64,000 bases of DNA. Origin: Pyrinomonadaceae bacterium. Lineage in GTDB: Bacteria; Acidobacteriota; Blastocatellia; Pyrinomonadales; Pyrinomonadaceae. Position numbers and translations under genes: made by a program. Under the pieces are notes generated by a model. The model was not told the origin of the DNA. It did not search any database and was given only the letters and a program-made list of their open reading frames with translations. Of this stretch, positions 43,463 to 51,522 are shown piece after piece. The stretch is taken from assembly GCA_013811945.1 (NCBI GenBank), contig JACCUI010000255.1:1-64000 (forward strand). The letters run 5' to 3'. Position 1 is the first letter of the stretch, and each line of letters starts with the position of its first letter.

Positions 43463-43478
43463 TGTGTTATACCGCACA
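43463..43478. promoter_or_regulatory. Crp/Fnr-type palindrome, site e
   Basis: TGTGTTATACCGCACA. Its reverse complement TGTGCGGTATAACACA matches site a at 13 of 16 positions. It lies 137 bases before the start of Crp/Fnr gene 2. The rest of the 266-base gap has a T-run and no gene. Confidence 0.55.
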
Positions 43479-43592
43479 TTCGTTTTTTTTTCGGGCAATT
43501 TTGCCCCCACGCCAACGATGACATCACTACGGACCGCGAGCGGTGGCGACCGGGACTTCGGCATGGCAGCGGGACGATCTGGGTCCTAGCAA

Positions 43593-44165
43593 TTAAGCTC
43601 TTCCGGCCACTTCGCCTGTCTGAGTGTTCACCCGGACCAGGTCCCCCGCTTTGATAAAGAGCGGTACGCGTACGGAGAGACCCGTCTCCAGCATGGCCTG
43701 CTTGGTGGCGCCACCGGCTGCGGTGTCACCCCGCAGCCCCAGGTGCGCGGAAACCACCGCGAGCTCAACGTATTGTGGCAGTTGCAATGAAACAGGAGCA
43801 CCGTTGTACTTCAAAACCTGAAGCGATACTCCTTCTTTAAGATAGCCACGATCGGATTCGACGGCTTCCTCCGAAAATGTAAACTGCTCGTAACTCTTCT
43901 GGTCCATAAAATGGAAACCGTGCGCATCATTATAGAGAAATGAGGCGGGCGACAGCTGAATGTCAGGCTCCTCAAACTTTTCCCCTGAACGAAAGCTCTT
44001 TTCCATGACCGCACCCGTTAATAGTTGACGCAAACGGGTGCGTACCATCGTCGCCGCACCTCGCGCAGTCGGCGAAGCAAAGAAAACTTCAAGCACCACG
44101 TACGGCTGAGAATCAACAGCGATCAGCATTTTTCGTTTTAGTTCGTTGGCTGCGATTAGCGCCAT
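43593..44165 (-). CDS. Elongation factor P paralogue with EfpL/YeiP-type loop
   Basis: A 190-residue three-domain EF-P-like protein. ALIAANELKRKMLIAVDSQ is the KOW domain start, FLYNDAHGFHFMDQKSYEQF domain II, and LGLRGDTAAGGATKQAMLET with a basic C-terminus domain III. EF-P rescues ribosomes stalled at polyproline. The tip loop that carries the modified Lys or Arg in EF-P is longer here and reads SPTARGAAT (31-39, Arg 35). That is the loop of EfpL/YeiP, in which Arg works without modification. The rest resembles ordinary EF-P. The start at 44165 has a weak upstream GGGGAGGATC site. No EF-P-modifying enzyme gene is nearby, consistent with an unmodified form. Confidence 0.88.
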   Translation of the reverse strand: MALIAANELKRKMLIAVDSQPYVVLEVFFASPTARGAATMVRTRLRQLLTGAVMEKSFRSGEKFEEPDIQLSPASFLYNDAHGFHFMDQKSYEQFTFSEEAVESDRGYLKEGVSLQVLKYNGAPVSLQLPQYVELAVVSAHLGLRGDTAAGGATKQAMLETGLSVRVPLFIKAGDLVRVNTQTGEVAGRA

Positions 44166-44295
44166 TCAATTGATCCTCCCCAACTGTTGCGGCTCGACGC
44201 GCAGCACCGGCGCGGAACCATCCTAGTGCAGCGTCTCGGAATAACTGTACAACAGTCCGGCATGTTCGCTGCTTTTCATGCAATATAGTAAGCCA

Positions 44296-44387
44296 TTTTA
44301 GTTCGTGATCTTCGTGTGACTTAGTGGATCGCCTGCCGTAGGCAAGAAACTCGATTCACCAACTCACACGAAACCGAAACACTAAAA
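44296..44387. repeat. Palindromic repeat family R1, copy e (inside-out)
   Basis: Arms run in the opposite sense to copies a-d. The outer TTTTAGTTCGTGATCTTCGT pairs with ACGAAACCGAAACACTAAAA, and the GATC ends face a loop (GCCTGCCGTAGGC) also seen in copy f. The divergence between arms is higher than in copy c. Confidence 0.7.
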
Positions 44388-44443
44388 GAGACTGTAAGGT
44401 CAAGGTGAGACAAGTGGTTATTGCGAACATCCTGTGCAAGAAT

Positions 44444-44551
44444 TTCACGCAAAGACGCTAAGGGAGCAAAGACGCCAGAAGTAACTAAATTAAACTAAAT
44501 AATTTGCGTCTTTGCTCGCTTTGCGCCTTTGCCTTTCCGTCTTTGCGTGAA
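44444..44551. repeat. Palindromic repeat family R2, copy a, followed by a single R4 arm
   Basis: TTCACGCAAAGACGCTAAGG pairs with TTTGCGCCTTTG and CCGTCTTTGCGTGAA. The arms are made of GCAAAG words around an AT-rich loop. At 44579-44602 a single arm with ATCTGCGTAATCTGCGGATC follows, just before the glycosylase gene. These and R1e fill the 460-base gap. Confidence 0.82.
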
Positions 44552-44626
44552 CCGTTTGTTTGCGGCATGGCCGCGCCGTGATTATCTGCGTAATCTGCGG
44601 ATCGATTTAAGTGAGCTTGAGCATGC

Positions 44627-45613
44627 ATGCCTGAATTCCCGGACATCATGGTTTATATCCAAGCGCTGGAGCAGCGCATTATGGGTGAGACGCTCCAACG
44701 CGTACAGCTGGGGTCGGCTTTTCTTCTGCGTACTCCACGACCGCCAATCAAAAGCGTGGAAGGCCGGAAGGTGGTGAAGTTGCGTCACTTAGGTAAGCGC
44801 ATCTGTATCGGTCTCGAAGAAGATCTGTGGTTGGTGTTCCATTTGATGATTGCCGGCCGCCTTCACTGGCACGAGCGGACAGTGAAAGCTTCCAGGATAC
44901 GCTTAGCAGTTTTCGATTTCCCTAGCGGAACTCTTTCACTCACTGAAGCCGGCACGCAGCGGCGGGCCTCTCTCCACCTAATCGAGGGCGAAGCCGAACT
45001 TCAGCGACTGAACCCAGGTGGTCTCGATACTCTTGAGATTGACTTGGAAAGCTTCGCGAAAGTTCTGCTGTCGGCCAACCACACGTTGAAGCGGGCACTC
45101 ACTGACCCTCGATTATTTAGCGGCATCGGCAACGCCTATTCAGACGAAATTCTTTGGCTCGCTCAGCTGTCCCCGATTGCGCTCACGCAAAAGCTCACCT
45201 CAGAGGAAATCCTGCGCCTGTTCAACTCAACGCGCACGACGCTCAATCACTGGGTTGAACTCCTGCGCGCAGAAGTGGTGAAAGATGATGCAAAGAAACC
45301 AGGCAAAGGTCTCGCGGGAGCCGGCGGATCTGCAGAGGCGGGCGCCCCTCCGAGAGCACGGGGAGCTCAGGGCTTTCCCGAAAAGGTGACCGCGTTTCGT
45401 CCAGAGATGGCCGTTCACGGTCGCTACGGGCTGCCATGTCCGCGCTGCAACGCGAAGGTCCAGCGTATCCGCTACGCCTCCAACGAGACTAACTACTGTC
45501 CGGTCTGCCAAACCGCGGGGAAGCTACTCGCAGACCGAGCCCTCTCCCGTCTCCTCCGCGCGGATTGGCCCAGGACCGCTGAAGAGCTGGAAGTGCTGAC
45601 ATCCAACTCCTGA
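44627..45613 (+). CDS. Formamidopyrimidine-DNA glycosylase family (Fpg/Nei)
   Basis: A 328-residue base-excision DNA glycosylase/AP lyase. The mature N-terminus Pro 2-Glu 3 is kept (MPEFPD), Lys 57 lies in LGKRICIGL, and the helix-two-turn-helix is TLKRALTDPRLFSGIGNAYS. The zinc finger has Cys 271, 274, 291 and 294 (CPRCN and CPVCQ). Between helix-turn-helix domain and zinc finger is an extra Gly/Ala/Pro-rich stretch at about residues 224-251 that makes the protein longer than the usual 270-290. FPD in place of LPE is common in the acidobacterial/plant-like branch. Repairs oxidised bases. Start set by Pro 2, essential for chemistry. Confidence 0.88.
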   Translation: MPEFPDIMVYIQALEQRIMGETLQRVQLGSAFLLRTPRPPIKSVEGRKVVKLRHLGKRICIGLEEDLWLVFHLMIAGRLHWHERTVKASRIRLAVFDFPSGTLSLTEAGTQRRASLHLIEGEAELQRLNPGGLDTLEIDLESFAKVLLSANHTLKRALTDPRLFSGIGNAYSDEILWLAQLSPIALTQKLTSEEILRLFNSTRTTLNHWVELLRAEVVKDDAKKPGKGLAGAGGSAEAGAPPRARGAQGFPEKVTAFRPEMAVHGRYGLPCPRCNAKVQRIRYASNETNYCPVCQTAGKLLADRALSRLLRADWPRTAEELEVLTSNS

Positions 45614-45669
45614 ACCCAGGTCCGGCTGATCCCATGCCCATGTAATCAAGAGGAACGCCTCAAGTAAGG

Positions 45670-47121
45670 CTAGAGCGGCCGCAGCCACTTCTCCATAACC
45701 TCCCGAGTGTCGACGCCGGTGCCCTCAGCTAAGATCGCCGGCAATTCTTCAATATGAAAAGCCCGCCGGTAACGCACGCTCCAGGTCATGAGACTTCTCA
45801 TCCCGTCGCGGAAGCTTTTCTTTCCCGCCGTGCGCTCGCGGATGCGCTCATCCATTTCGGCCGCCATTAGCGCGCCGCGTGAGAAGAGGTTGCGGCCGGT
45901 GCGGAAGTCTTCCGAGTAACGTGTCGAGCCAACTCGGGACAGTTCAACCAACGTCATCCTGCGGATAAATGCGGGCGACTCTGCCACGATGCCGCGGAGG
46001 CCGTCCAGCATCCGCTGCCGGTAGGCCTTCGATTCTGATTCAGGTCGACCGGCACTCGAGACTTCTATCGCGAGGTACCTGACGAAACCTTCGCTCAACC
46101 AGATCGTGTCGATGACCGGTGCCAGCTCCCAGGTGAAGGGGAAATAGCCTTCGCCATATGCGCGCTTCGGCACCCAGGCATGAGCGATGTGATGAGCAAA
46201 GTTAAAACGCTCACGATCTCTCTGCTCGGCACTCGACTTTGAGGTAATCCCTCGGTCCATGCCCAGATAATAAGTGCTACTGTCGAGGTGTTCCATGCTG
46301 AAGCCGTAGCGATGTTCAGGTGAAACCGGGCGAAGCAACTCGATTAGGATTGTGTAATGAGGAAACGGCGCACCGCCGAAATACGCGATCACCTGTTCCA
46401 TCGCCTCGAGTGCCAGTTTGCCATGCAGTTCAATATCCACTCCGCCCTCGGCGTAGAGGGCGACAAACAACGGAACAGCTCCCGTCAGACGTTGCACCTG
46501 GAGTTTTGGCCCCATGGCGATCTGTGAATCGGCGAGCACGTAGAAGCTGGCGGCTTGAGCTGCCGTCGAACCAGTTGCGGCAGGCATCCGCGGGGCGAGC
46601 GTCGAGAAGATGGGCCAGGCAGCAGGACCATCAATATGTAAACGAATCGGCTGGTCTTCAAAGCCATCGACAAATGCGAAGATCGAATAACCGAGCAACC
46701 CGACATATGCAGGTCGTACCATTGAAGAGTCGGAAGCTCCGAGGATCTCACGTTCCATTCGCGCGAGATTGACTTCGTACTCAATACGACGCACACGTAC
46801 ACCGGCCTTGCCAATAACCCACCGCGGTCCGTCGGTCCGCCGAACCGGCAAGGGCTCTCCCAAGTTTGAGAAGGCCAGGACCGGATCCACGTAGCGATCA
46901 AACTGTTGCTCGCCATACCCCATGGGAATCGCACGCGGCATGACGAGAGTCAGCGGCGCGGCTTGCGCATCCGGCAATGCAATGGTCACGCGGACTCGCT
47001 CGCTTCCAGGTGCCGAGTAACGCAGAGCATAGGTGAGCTGCGGCTGTTGAGAATTAGCGAGGACCGGCGCGCAAATTAATAAGAGAAGTGCAAGCAAGAC
47101 TTTCAAGGTTGATGTCTCCAC
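45670..47121 (-). CDS. M61-like exported protein with altered zinc motif
   Basis: A 483-residue protein with a signal peptide (LLALLLLICAPVLA) and the M61 glycyl-aminopeptidase layout. The N-terminal beta domain opens LTYALRYSAPGSERVRVTIA and the gluzincin-like core is near residue 310. The zinc-binding HExxH reads HHIAH (310-314), so the catalytic Glu is replaced, although the third-ligand motif WLSEGFVRYL (Glu 344) and the following helix are conserved. Hydrolysis by the normal mechanism is doubtful; a binding or altered role is possible. GTG 47121 is at the edge of palindrome R6. No obvious partner nearby. Confidence 0.75.
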   Translation of the reverse strand: METSTLKVLLALLLLICAPVLANSQQPQLTYALRYSAPGSERVRVTIALPDAQAAPLTLVMPRAIPMGYGEQQFDRYVDPVLAFSNLGEPLPVRRTDGPRWVIGKAGVRVRRIEYEVNLARMEREILGASDSSMVRPAYVGLLGYSIFAFVDGFEDQPIRLHIDGPAAWPIFSTLAPRMPAATGSTAAQAASFYVLADSQIAMGPKLQVQRLTGAVPLFVALYAEGGVDIELHGKLALEAMEQVIAYFGGAPFPHYTILIELLRPVSPEHRYGFSMEHLDSSTYYLGMDRGITSKSSAEQRDRERFNFAHHIAHAWVPKRAYGEGYFPFTWELAPVIDTIWLSEGFVRYLAIEVSSAGRPESESKAYRQRMLDGLRGIVAESPAFIRRMTLVELSRVGSTRYSEDFRTGRNLFSRGALMAAEMDERIRERTAGKKSFRDGMRSLMTWSVRYRRAFHIEELPAILAEGTGVDTREVMEKWLRPL

Positions 47122-47290
47122 TCAACCAGCGCCGGAGGCGCGGCAGAAGAAGCCAGGGGTTAAGCGTTGGCGCGCAGCCCCTGGATAAAGCGTTATACAC
47201 CACCGCGCCCTGTTTGGGGGACGTGATCCAGGGGCAGCGCGCGAAGCGCTGGCCCTGGCTACCTTCTGCCGCGCCTCCAGCGCTAGTTGA
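47122..47290. repeat. Palindromic repeat family R6
   Basis: Long GC-rich inverted repeat. CTCAACCAGCGCCGGAGGCG (47121 on) pairs with CGCCTCCAGCGCTAGTTGAG (to 47291), and inner arms contain AGCCAGGGG and CCAGGGGC. It abuts the M61-like gene's start codon and fills most of the 295-base gap to the LuxE-like gene. Confidence 0.85.
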
Positions 47291-47416
47291 GGTTCCTCCT
47301 CTCCCAAGGTCAGTTACCTCAATACCACCTCACGCGGGTTATGTTTTCAAAACCTCCTCTGTTATTTTATCGTTAAAGAATAAGGTGAGTTAGCGCCTGC
47401 CAAACCTGGAAGCAAA

Positions 47417-48505
47417 ATGTCTACTGCCGAAGCGACGCTGGAAACAAACATCAAACAATCACGCGCAACCCTCGATACCTGGGTGCGCGAGGTCGTCCAA
47501 TGGCATTTCACTTCGGAGACGGGCTGCACTTTCTGGTTGGATTACGCGCAGACACTTTCCTTTGATCCACGAAAGGCAATTGAAACCTACGAGGATCTTT
47601 CGAAGTTAGGCCCTTTTCAGGATGAATGGCTGCGCGGTGGTCCGGTGCGCCGGTGGGTACCGAAAGGTTATGCCGGACGTCCGGTCTATACGTTTGAAAC
47701 GGGCGGCAGCACAGGTGTTCCTAAATCTCGGATCAATATCGAGGATTTTCGTCTCGACTATGAAGCCTTCAGCGCCACGCTGCCCGATGAGTTCTTTCCC
47801 AAGGGAACAGACTGGTTATCGCTGGGTCCGACTGGCCCACGGCGCTTGCGGCTAGCGGTCGAACATCTGGCGCAATATCGCAGCGGCATCTGTTTCATGG
47901 TCGATCTCGATCCGCGCTGGGTCATCAAGCTATTGAAGATGGGTCAGCCAAAGATGGCCGAGCAGTACAAGCAGCACGTGATTGAGCAAGGTCTCACTCT
48001 GCTGCGGGCCCATGACAACATTCGTTGCCTGTTTACCACTCCGAAACTGCTGGAAGCATTGTGCGAGAAGGTCTCGCTCAAGAAGCTCGGCATAACCGGC
48101 GTCTTTTGCGGCGGCACGGAGATGACGCAACAGTTTCATCGTTTTGCAGTCGAAGAGCTGCTTGATGGGGCATACTTTGCCGCGACCTACGGCAATACCT
48201 TGATGGGTTTGGCCGTACACAAGCCGCGGATCCCGGAAGACAACTACGCTATCATCTATTACCCGCCTCTCCCGCGCGCGATGATTGAGGTAGTGGATCC
48301 GGATAATCCAGATAGGGTTGTTGATTATGGCGAGACGGGTCGCGTTCGTTTGACAACGTTGACGAAAGAGTTCTTTATGCCGCGCTTCCTTGAGCGGGAC
48401 GCAGCCGAACGCGAACCACCCTGCGAGCTTTATCCGTGGGACGGTGTGCGCAATGTAAGACCCTTCGCCGGATTTCAGAATACAGTCGTCGAAGGAGTGT
48501 ATTAA
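47417..48505 (+). CDS. LuxE/PaaK-like acyl-activating (AMP-forming) enzyme
   Basis: A 362-residue adenylate-forming enzyme. The phosphate-loop motif is FETGGSTGVPKSRI (about residues 94-107), TPKLLEALCEKVSLKKLGI is the AMP-binding region, and GVFCGGTEMTQQFHRFAVEE and ATYGNTLMG (the YGxTE-like motif) follow. DYGETGRVRLTTLTKEFFMP is the hinge. The length fits LuxE-type acyl-protein synthetases (about 370) better than phenylacetate-CoA ligases (about 430). LuxE activates a fatty acid to acyl-AMP and hands it to a LuxC reductase. A LuxC-like gene follows 121 bases downstream across repeat R3b, which supports that reading. The acid used is unknown. Confidence 0.85.
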   Translation: MSTAEATLETNIKQSRATLDTWVREVVQWHFTSETGCTFWLDYAQTLSFDPRKAIETYEDLSKLGPFQDEWLRGGPVRRWVPKGYAGRPVYTFETGGSTGVPKSRINIEDFRLDYEAFSATLPDEFFPKGTDWLSLGPTGPRRLRLAVEHLAQYRSGICFMVDLDPRWVIKLLKMGQPKMAEQYKQHVIEQGLTLLRAHDNIRCLFTTPKLLEALCEKVSLKKLGITGVFCGGTEMTQQFHRFAVEELLDGAYFAATYGNTLMGLAVHKPRIPEDNYAIIYYPPLPRAMIEVVDPDNPDRVVDYGETGRVRLTTLTKEFFMPRFLERDAAEREPPCELYPWDGVRNVRPFAGFQNTVVEGVY

Positions 48506-48629
48506 CATTGCCAATTTCCGATTGCCAATTGCCAATTGGCTTCGCAATGGAAATTGAATCGGGGCATCACACGGTCAATCGCTGAAATCAAAATCACAAT
48601 CGGCAATCGGCAATTGGAAATTGGCAATG
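48506..48629. repeat. Palindromic repeat family R3, copy b
   Basis: The left arm starts CATTGCCAATTTCCGATTGC; the right arm ends GCAATTGGAAATTGGCAATG at 48629. The arms are built of ATTGCCAA words. The final ATG of the right arm (48627-48629) is the start codon of the next gene, and the hairpin would bury it. Confidence 0.88.
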
Positions 48630-50054
48630 ATTAAGATTCCATTACTTCGCCGCGGCGAGCCATACACCAGTCTGGATGTGGCGTTAATTCCGCACCACCA
48701 AACCCGCGAAATGTTTGTCGAGGTCAGCCAGGCTAACGCCGGTTTGATTCGGCGGGATCTTCGCGATCAAGCAATGGCCCGAGGCAAACTAGCGCGCTTC
48801 TCAACTACCGAGTTAGTGGCAATGTGCCGGCACGCGGCTGATCACTTCCTGAACGACACGCTATTGCTCGGCGCGGAGCCGCAGACTGCAGAAGATTATG
48901 TAAAGCACGTTTCGGCCACGACCGGTTTGCCACTCGTAATGGTCCGGAAAAACATGCAGAAGATCCGCAGCATGCTCGCCGAAATGGGAGACGTGCTGAA
49001 CGGATTGACGCGCAACATTGATTCGGAGGTTCTAGACCGCGGCTTCGGAGAAGTTGAGGGCCATGCCGTCAGTTTCTTTCCTTGCGCAGAATCCCTTGGG
49101 GTCGTGCTGCCAAATAATTCCCCAGGCGTGCACTCGCTGTGGATTCCGGCCTTCCCCCTGAAAATTCCCCTCGTTCTGAAACCCGGTAGCGCCGAGCCGT
49201 GGACTCCCTACAGAATTGTGCAAGCGCTAATTAAAGCGGGTGCACCGAGAGAAGCGTTCTGTTTCTATCCTGCGGATCACGCGGGTGCTGGCGAAATCCT
49301 GCGCAGTTGTGGACGGGGGATGATGTTCGGAGATGCGTCTGCGATAGGTGCGTGGGAGAGCGACTCGCGCGTGGAGATCCACGGCCCGGGTTACAGCAAA
49401 GTTATCCTGGGCGAAGACTGCGTCGATGAATGGGAGAAGTATCTGGATGTGATGGTCGCGTCGATTGCTGAAAATGGCGGGCGCTCCTGCGTCAACGCGT
49501 CATCCGTTTGGACTCCCGCACACGCCGAAGAGATTAGCGAGGCGCTGGCAGAACGTCTGGCGAGAATCATTCCGCGAGCTGCTGACGACGAAGCGGCCCA
49601 GCTCGCCCCTTTCGCAAATCCCGAAGTCGCTTCACGTATCTCACAAATCATCGATCAAGGATTGGCAGAGCCAGGCGCTCGCGACGTCACCGCCGCCCAC
49701 CGCAAAGGCGAGCGATTGGTGAGCTGGAACGGTTGCTCGTATCTGCTGCCGACCATAGTTCACTGCGAGAATTTGGCTCATCCACTCGCCAACAAGGAAT
49801 TTCTGTTCCCGTTTTCCAGCGTTGTGAACGTCCCACAACGCCAGCTCACCGAAACACTAGGACCCAGCCTGGTGGTCACGGCAATTACTCGGGATCCGGA
49901 ACTAGTTCAGCGACTAGTCTCGTCACCAAATGTCGATCGTCTGAATGTTGGCCCTGTGCCTACAAACCAAGTGAGCTGGGATCAGCCGCACGAGGGCAAT
50001 CTCTTCGAACACCTATACGCGCGGCGGGCTTTCCAACGCGCTGTCTCCTTCTGA
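48627..50054 (+). CDS. LuxC-like acyl-CoA/acyl-protein reductase (ALDH superfamily)
   Basis: A 475-residue member of the aldehyde dehydrogenase superfamily, LuxC-type. LGVVLPNNSPGVHSLWIPAF and LVLKPGSAEPWTPYRIVQAL contact NAD(P)H, and the catalytic Cys 288 lies in GGRSCVNASSVW. VNVPQRQLTETLGPSLVVTA and DRLNVGPVPTNQVSW follow in the C-terminal part. Such enzymes reduce an activated acyl group to an aldehyde. The length equals LuxC (about 480). The start ATG is the last codon of palindrome R3b; a TTG two codons earlier is also inside it. No Shine-Dalgarno sequence is free. Ten bases after the stop, the glycosyltransferase gene starts, so the two are one operon with the ligase. Confidence 0.88.
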   Translation: MIKIPLLRRGEPYTSLDVALIPHHQTREMFVEVSQANAGLIRRDLRDQAMARGKLARFSTTELVAMCRHAADHFLNDTLLLGAEPQTAEDYVKHVSATTGLPLVMVRKNMQKIRSMLAEMGDVLNGLTRNIDSEVLDRGFGEVEGHAVSFFPCAESLGVVLPNNSPGVHSLWIPAFPLKIPLVLKPGSAEPWTPYRIVQALIKAGAPREAFCFYPADHAGAGEILRSCGRGMMFGDASAIGAWESDSRVEIHGPGYSKVILGEDCVDEWEKYLDVMVASIAENGGRSCVNASSVWTPAHAEEISEALAERLARIIPRAADDEAAQLAPFANPEVASRISQIIDQGLAEPGARDVTAAHRKGERLVSWNGCSYLLPTIVHCENLAHPLANKEFLFPFSSVVNVPQRQLTETLGPSLVVTAITRDPELVQRLVSSPNVDRLNVGPVPTNQVSWDQPHEGNLFEHLYARRAFQRAVSF

Positions 50055-50064
50055 AACACTTGCA

Positions 50065-51435
50065 GTGAGGATTTTATATCTAACGGGTGGCGCAGGTCAG
50101 ATGTATTGCGGGAGTTGTCTGCGCGATAACGCCCTGGCAGCGGAGCTGCTTTCTCGCGGCCACGATGTCACCCTCCTCCCTGTCTACACTCCCACGCTCA
50201 CGGATGAACCGAACGTGAGCCAGGAGAAAGTTTTCCTGGGTGGTATCAGCGTTTATCTCGAACAATACTTCCCGATGTTTCGCAGGTCGCCTCGGTGGCT
50301 CGACCGACTCTGGGATTCAAATGCCATGTTGCATCTGGCGTCGCGTCGTTCTATTTCAACGAGTCCGAAGATGCTGGGGGAGCTGACCGCCTCGATGTTG
50401 AGGGGTGAAAACGGATTTCAACATAAAGAGATCGCAAAACTCACGGACTGGATCAAGCACGAAGCGGCGCCAGATCTAGTCAGCCTGCCCTACTCGCTAC
50501 TGCTAGGGTTGGCAAGACCGATCAAAGACGCAATAAACCGGCCCATCTGTTGTACGCTGCAGGGCGAAGATCTCTTTCTTGAAGGACTTGAGGAGCCGTA
50601 CAAGAGCGAATGTCATAGTCTCATTCGGGCGAATCTCAAGCACGTCGATGCTTTTATCTCCGTGAGCGAATACTACACGGGGTTTATGACGGAGTATCTG
50701 AATATACCGCCGGAAAAGATCAGGCTTGTGCCGCTGGGAATTAACCTGCAAGGGTACGAAAAAAGGAAACGTGAGTCGTCGCGGCCTTTCACGGTAGGCT
50801 TTTTCGCGCGGGTCGCGCCGGAAAAAGGATTGCATGTTCTCGCCGAGGCTTACCGACGCTTGCGCGCGGACGGGCGAATTCCTGAAGCTCGGCTGGAGGT
50901 GGCGGGATACATGGCACCGGAACATAAGAGTTACCTGAGCAAGATTAAACAAGCGATGAAAGACGCGGGTTTGGGCGCGGAGTTCAACTACCACGGTGCG
51001 GTAGATCGCGAGGAGAAGATTTCGTTCCTACGAAAACTCGACGTGCTCTCCGTGCCGGCCACGTACAACGAACCAAAAGGAATTTTTCTCCTTGAGGCAA
51101 TGGCTTGCGGTGTGCCGGTGGTGCAGCCCAGACGCGGGGCGTTTACTGAGGTCGTTGAGAAGACTGGCGGCGGTTTGCTGGTCGAGCCCGACAGCCCAGA
51201 GAGTCTAGCGGGGGGAATCTTAAAGATTTATCACGAGCCGGCGCTGGGCGAGAAGCTTGGTCTGAGCGGTTTTGACAACGTGCGCCTGCATTATACCGTG
51301 GCGCGCATGGCCGACCGCGCTCTGGAGGTTTATGAGAGTGTGACAGGAAATGAGAACGGGCCACAGATTAACACGGATAAGGACGGATCAGAAAGAATTG
51401 GCAGACAGGCATCAGAAGAAGTGCTCATACAGTGA
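50065..51435 (+). CDS. GT4-family glycosyltransferase
   Basis: A 456-residue GT-B enzyme. The N-terminal domain opens MRILYLTGGAGQMYCGSCLR with a Gly-rich loop; VGFFARVAPEKGLHVLAEAY begins the donor domain, and EPKGIFLLEAMACGVPVVQP is the E-x7-E retaining motif with RRGAFTEVVEKTGGGLLV after it. A retaining sugar transfer from a nucleotide sugar is expected, at the membrane face. The acceptor may be the product of the LuxE/LuxC-like pair. The last 30 codons run into palindrome R4 (GPQINTDKDG and onward), so the natural C-terminus was probably near residue 430. GTG 50065 is the only start near the preceding stop. Confidence 0.88.
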   Translation: MRILYLTGGAGQMYCGSCLRDNALAAELLSRGHDVTLLPVYTPTLTDEPNVSQEKVFLGGISVYLEQYFPMFRRSPRWLDRLWDSNAMLHLASRRSISTSPKMLGELTASMLRGENGFQHKEIAKLTDWIKHEAAPDLVSLPYSLLLGLARPIKDAINRPICCTLQGEDLFLEGLEEPYKSECHSLIRANLKHVDAFISVSEYYTGFMTEYLNIPPEKIRLVPLGINLQGYEKRKRESSRPFTVGFFARVAPEKGLHVLAEAYRRLRADGRIPEARLEVAGYMAPEHKSYLSKIKQAMKDAGLGAEFNYHGAVDREEKISFLRKLDVLSVPATYNEPKGIFLLEAMACGVPVVQPRRGAFTEVVEKTGGGLLVEPDSPESLAGGILKIYHEPALGEKLGLSGFDNVRLHYTVARMADRALEVYESVTGNENGPQINTDKDGSERIGRQASEEVLIQ

Positions 51436-51489
51436 TACAGCTTCGCCTGGTTCCAGTTCATATCCGCATTTATCCGTGTTCATTTGTGG
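51361..51489. repeat. Palindromic repeat family R4
   Basis: CCACAGATTAACACGGATAA pairs with TTATCCGTGTTCATTTGTGG over about 30-base arms of CACGGAT-like words, loop about 60 bases. The left arm and loop encode the C-terminus of the glycosyltransferase. Confidence 0.85.
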
Positions 51490-51522
51490 CAGATTTCTTT
51501 ATTGCAGTAGTACTGGAGGGTT

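Noticed and set aside
47417-50054. Bioluminescence operon
   Set aside because: Only LuxE- and LuxC-like enzymes are present; no luciferase subunits or flavin reductase lie nearby.
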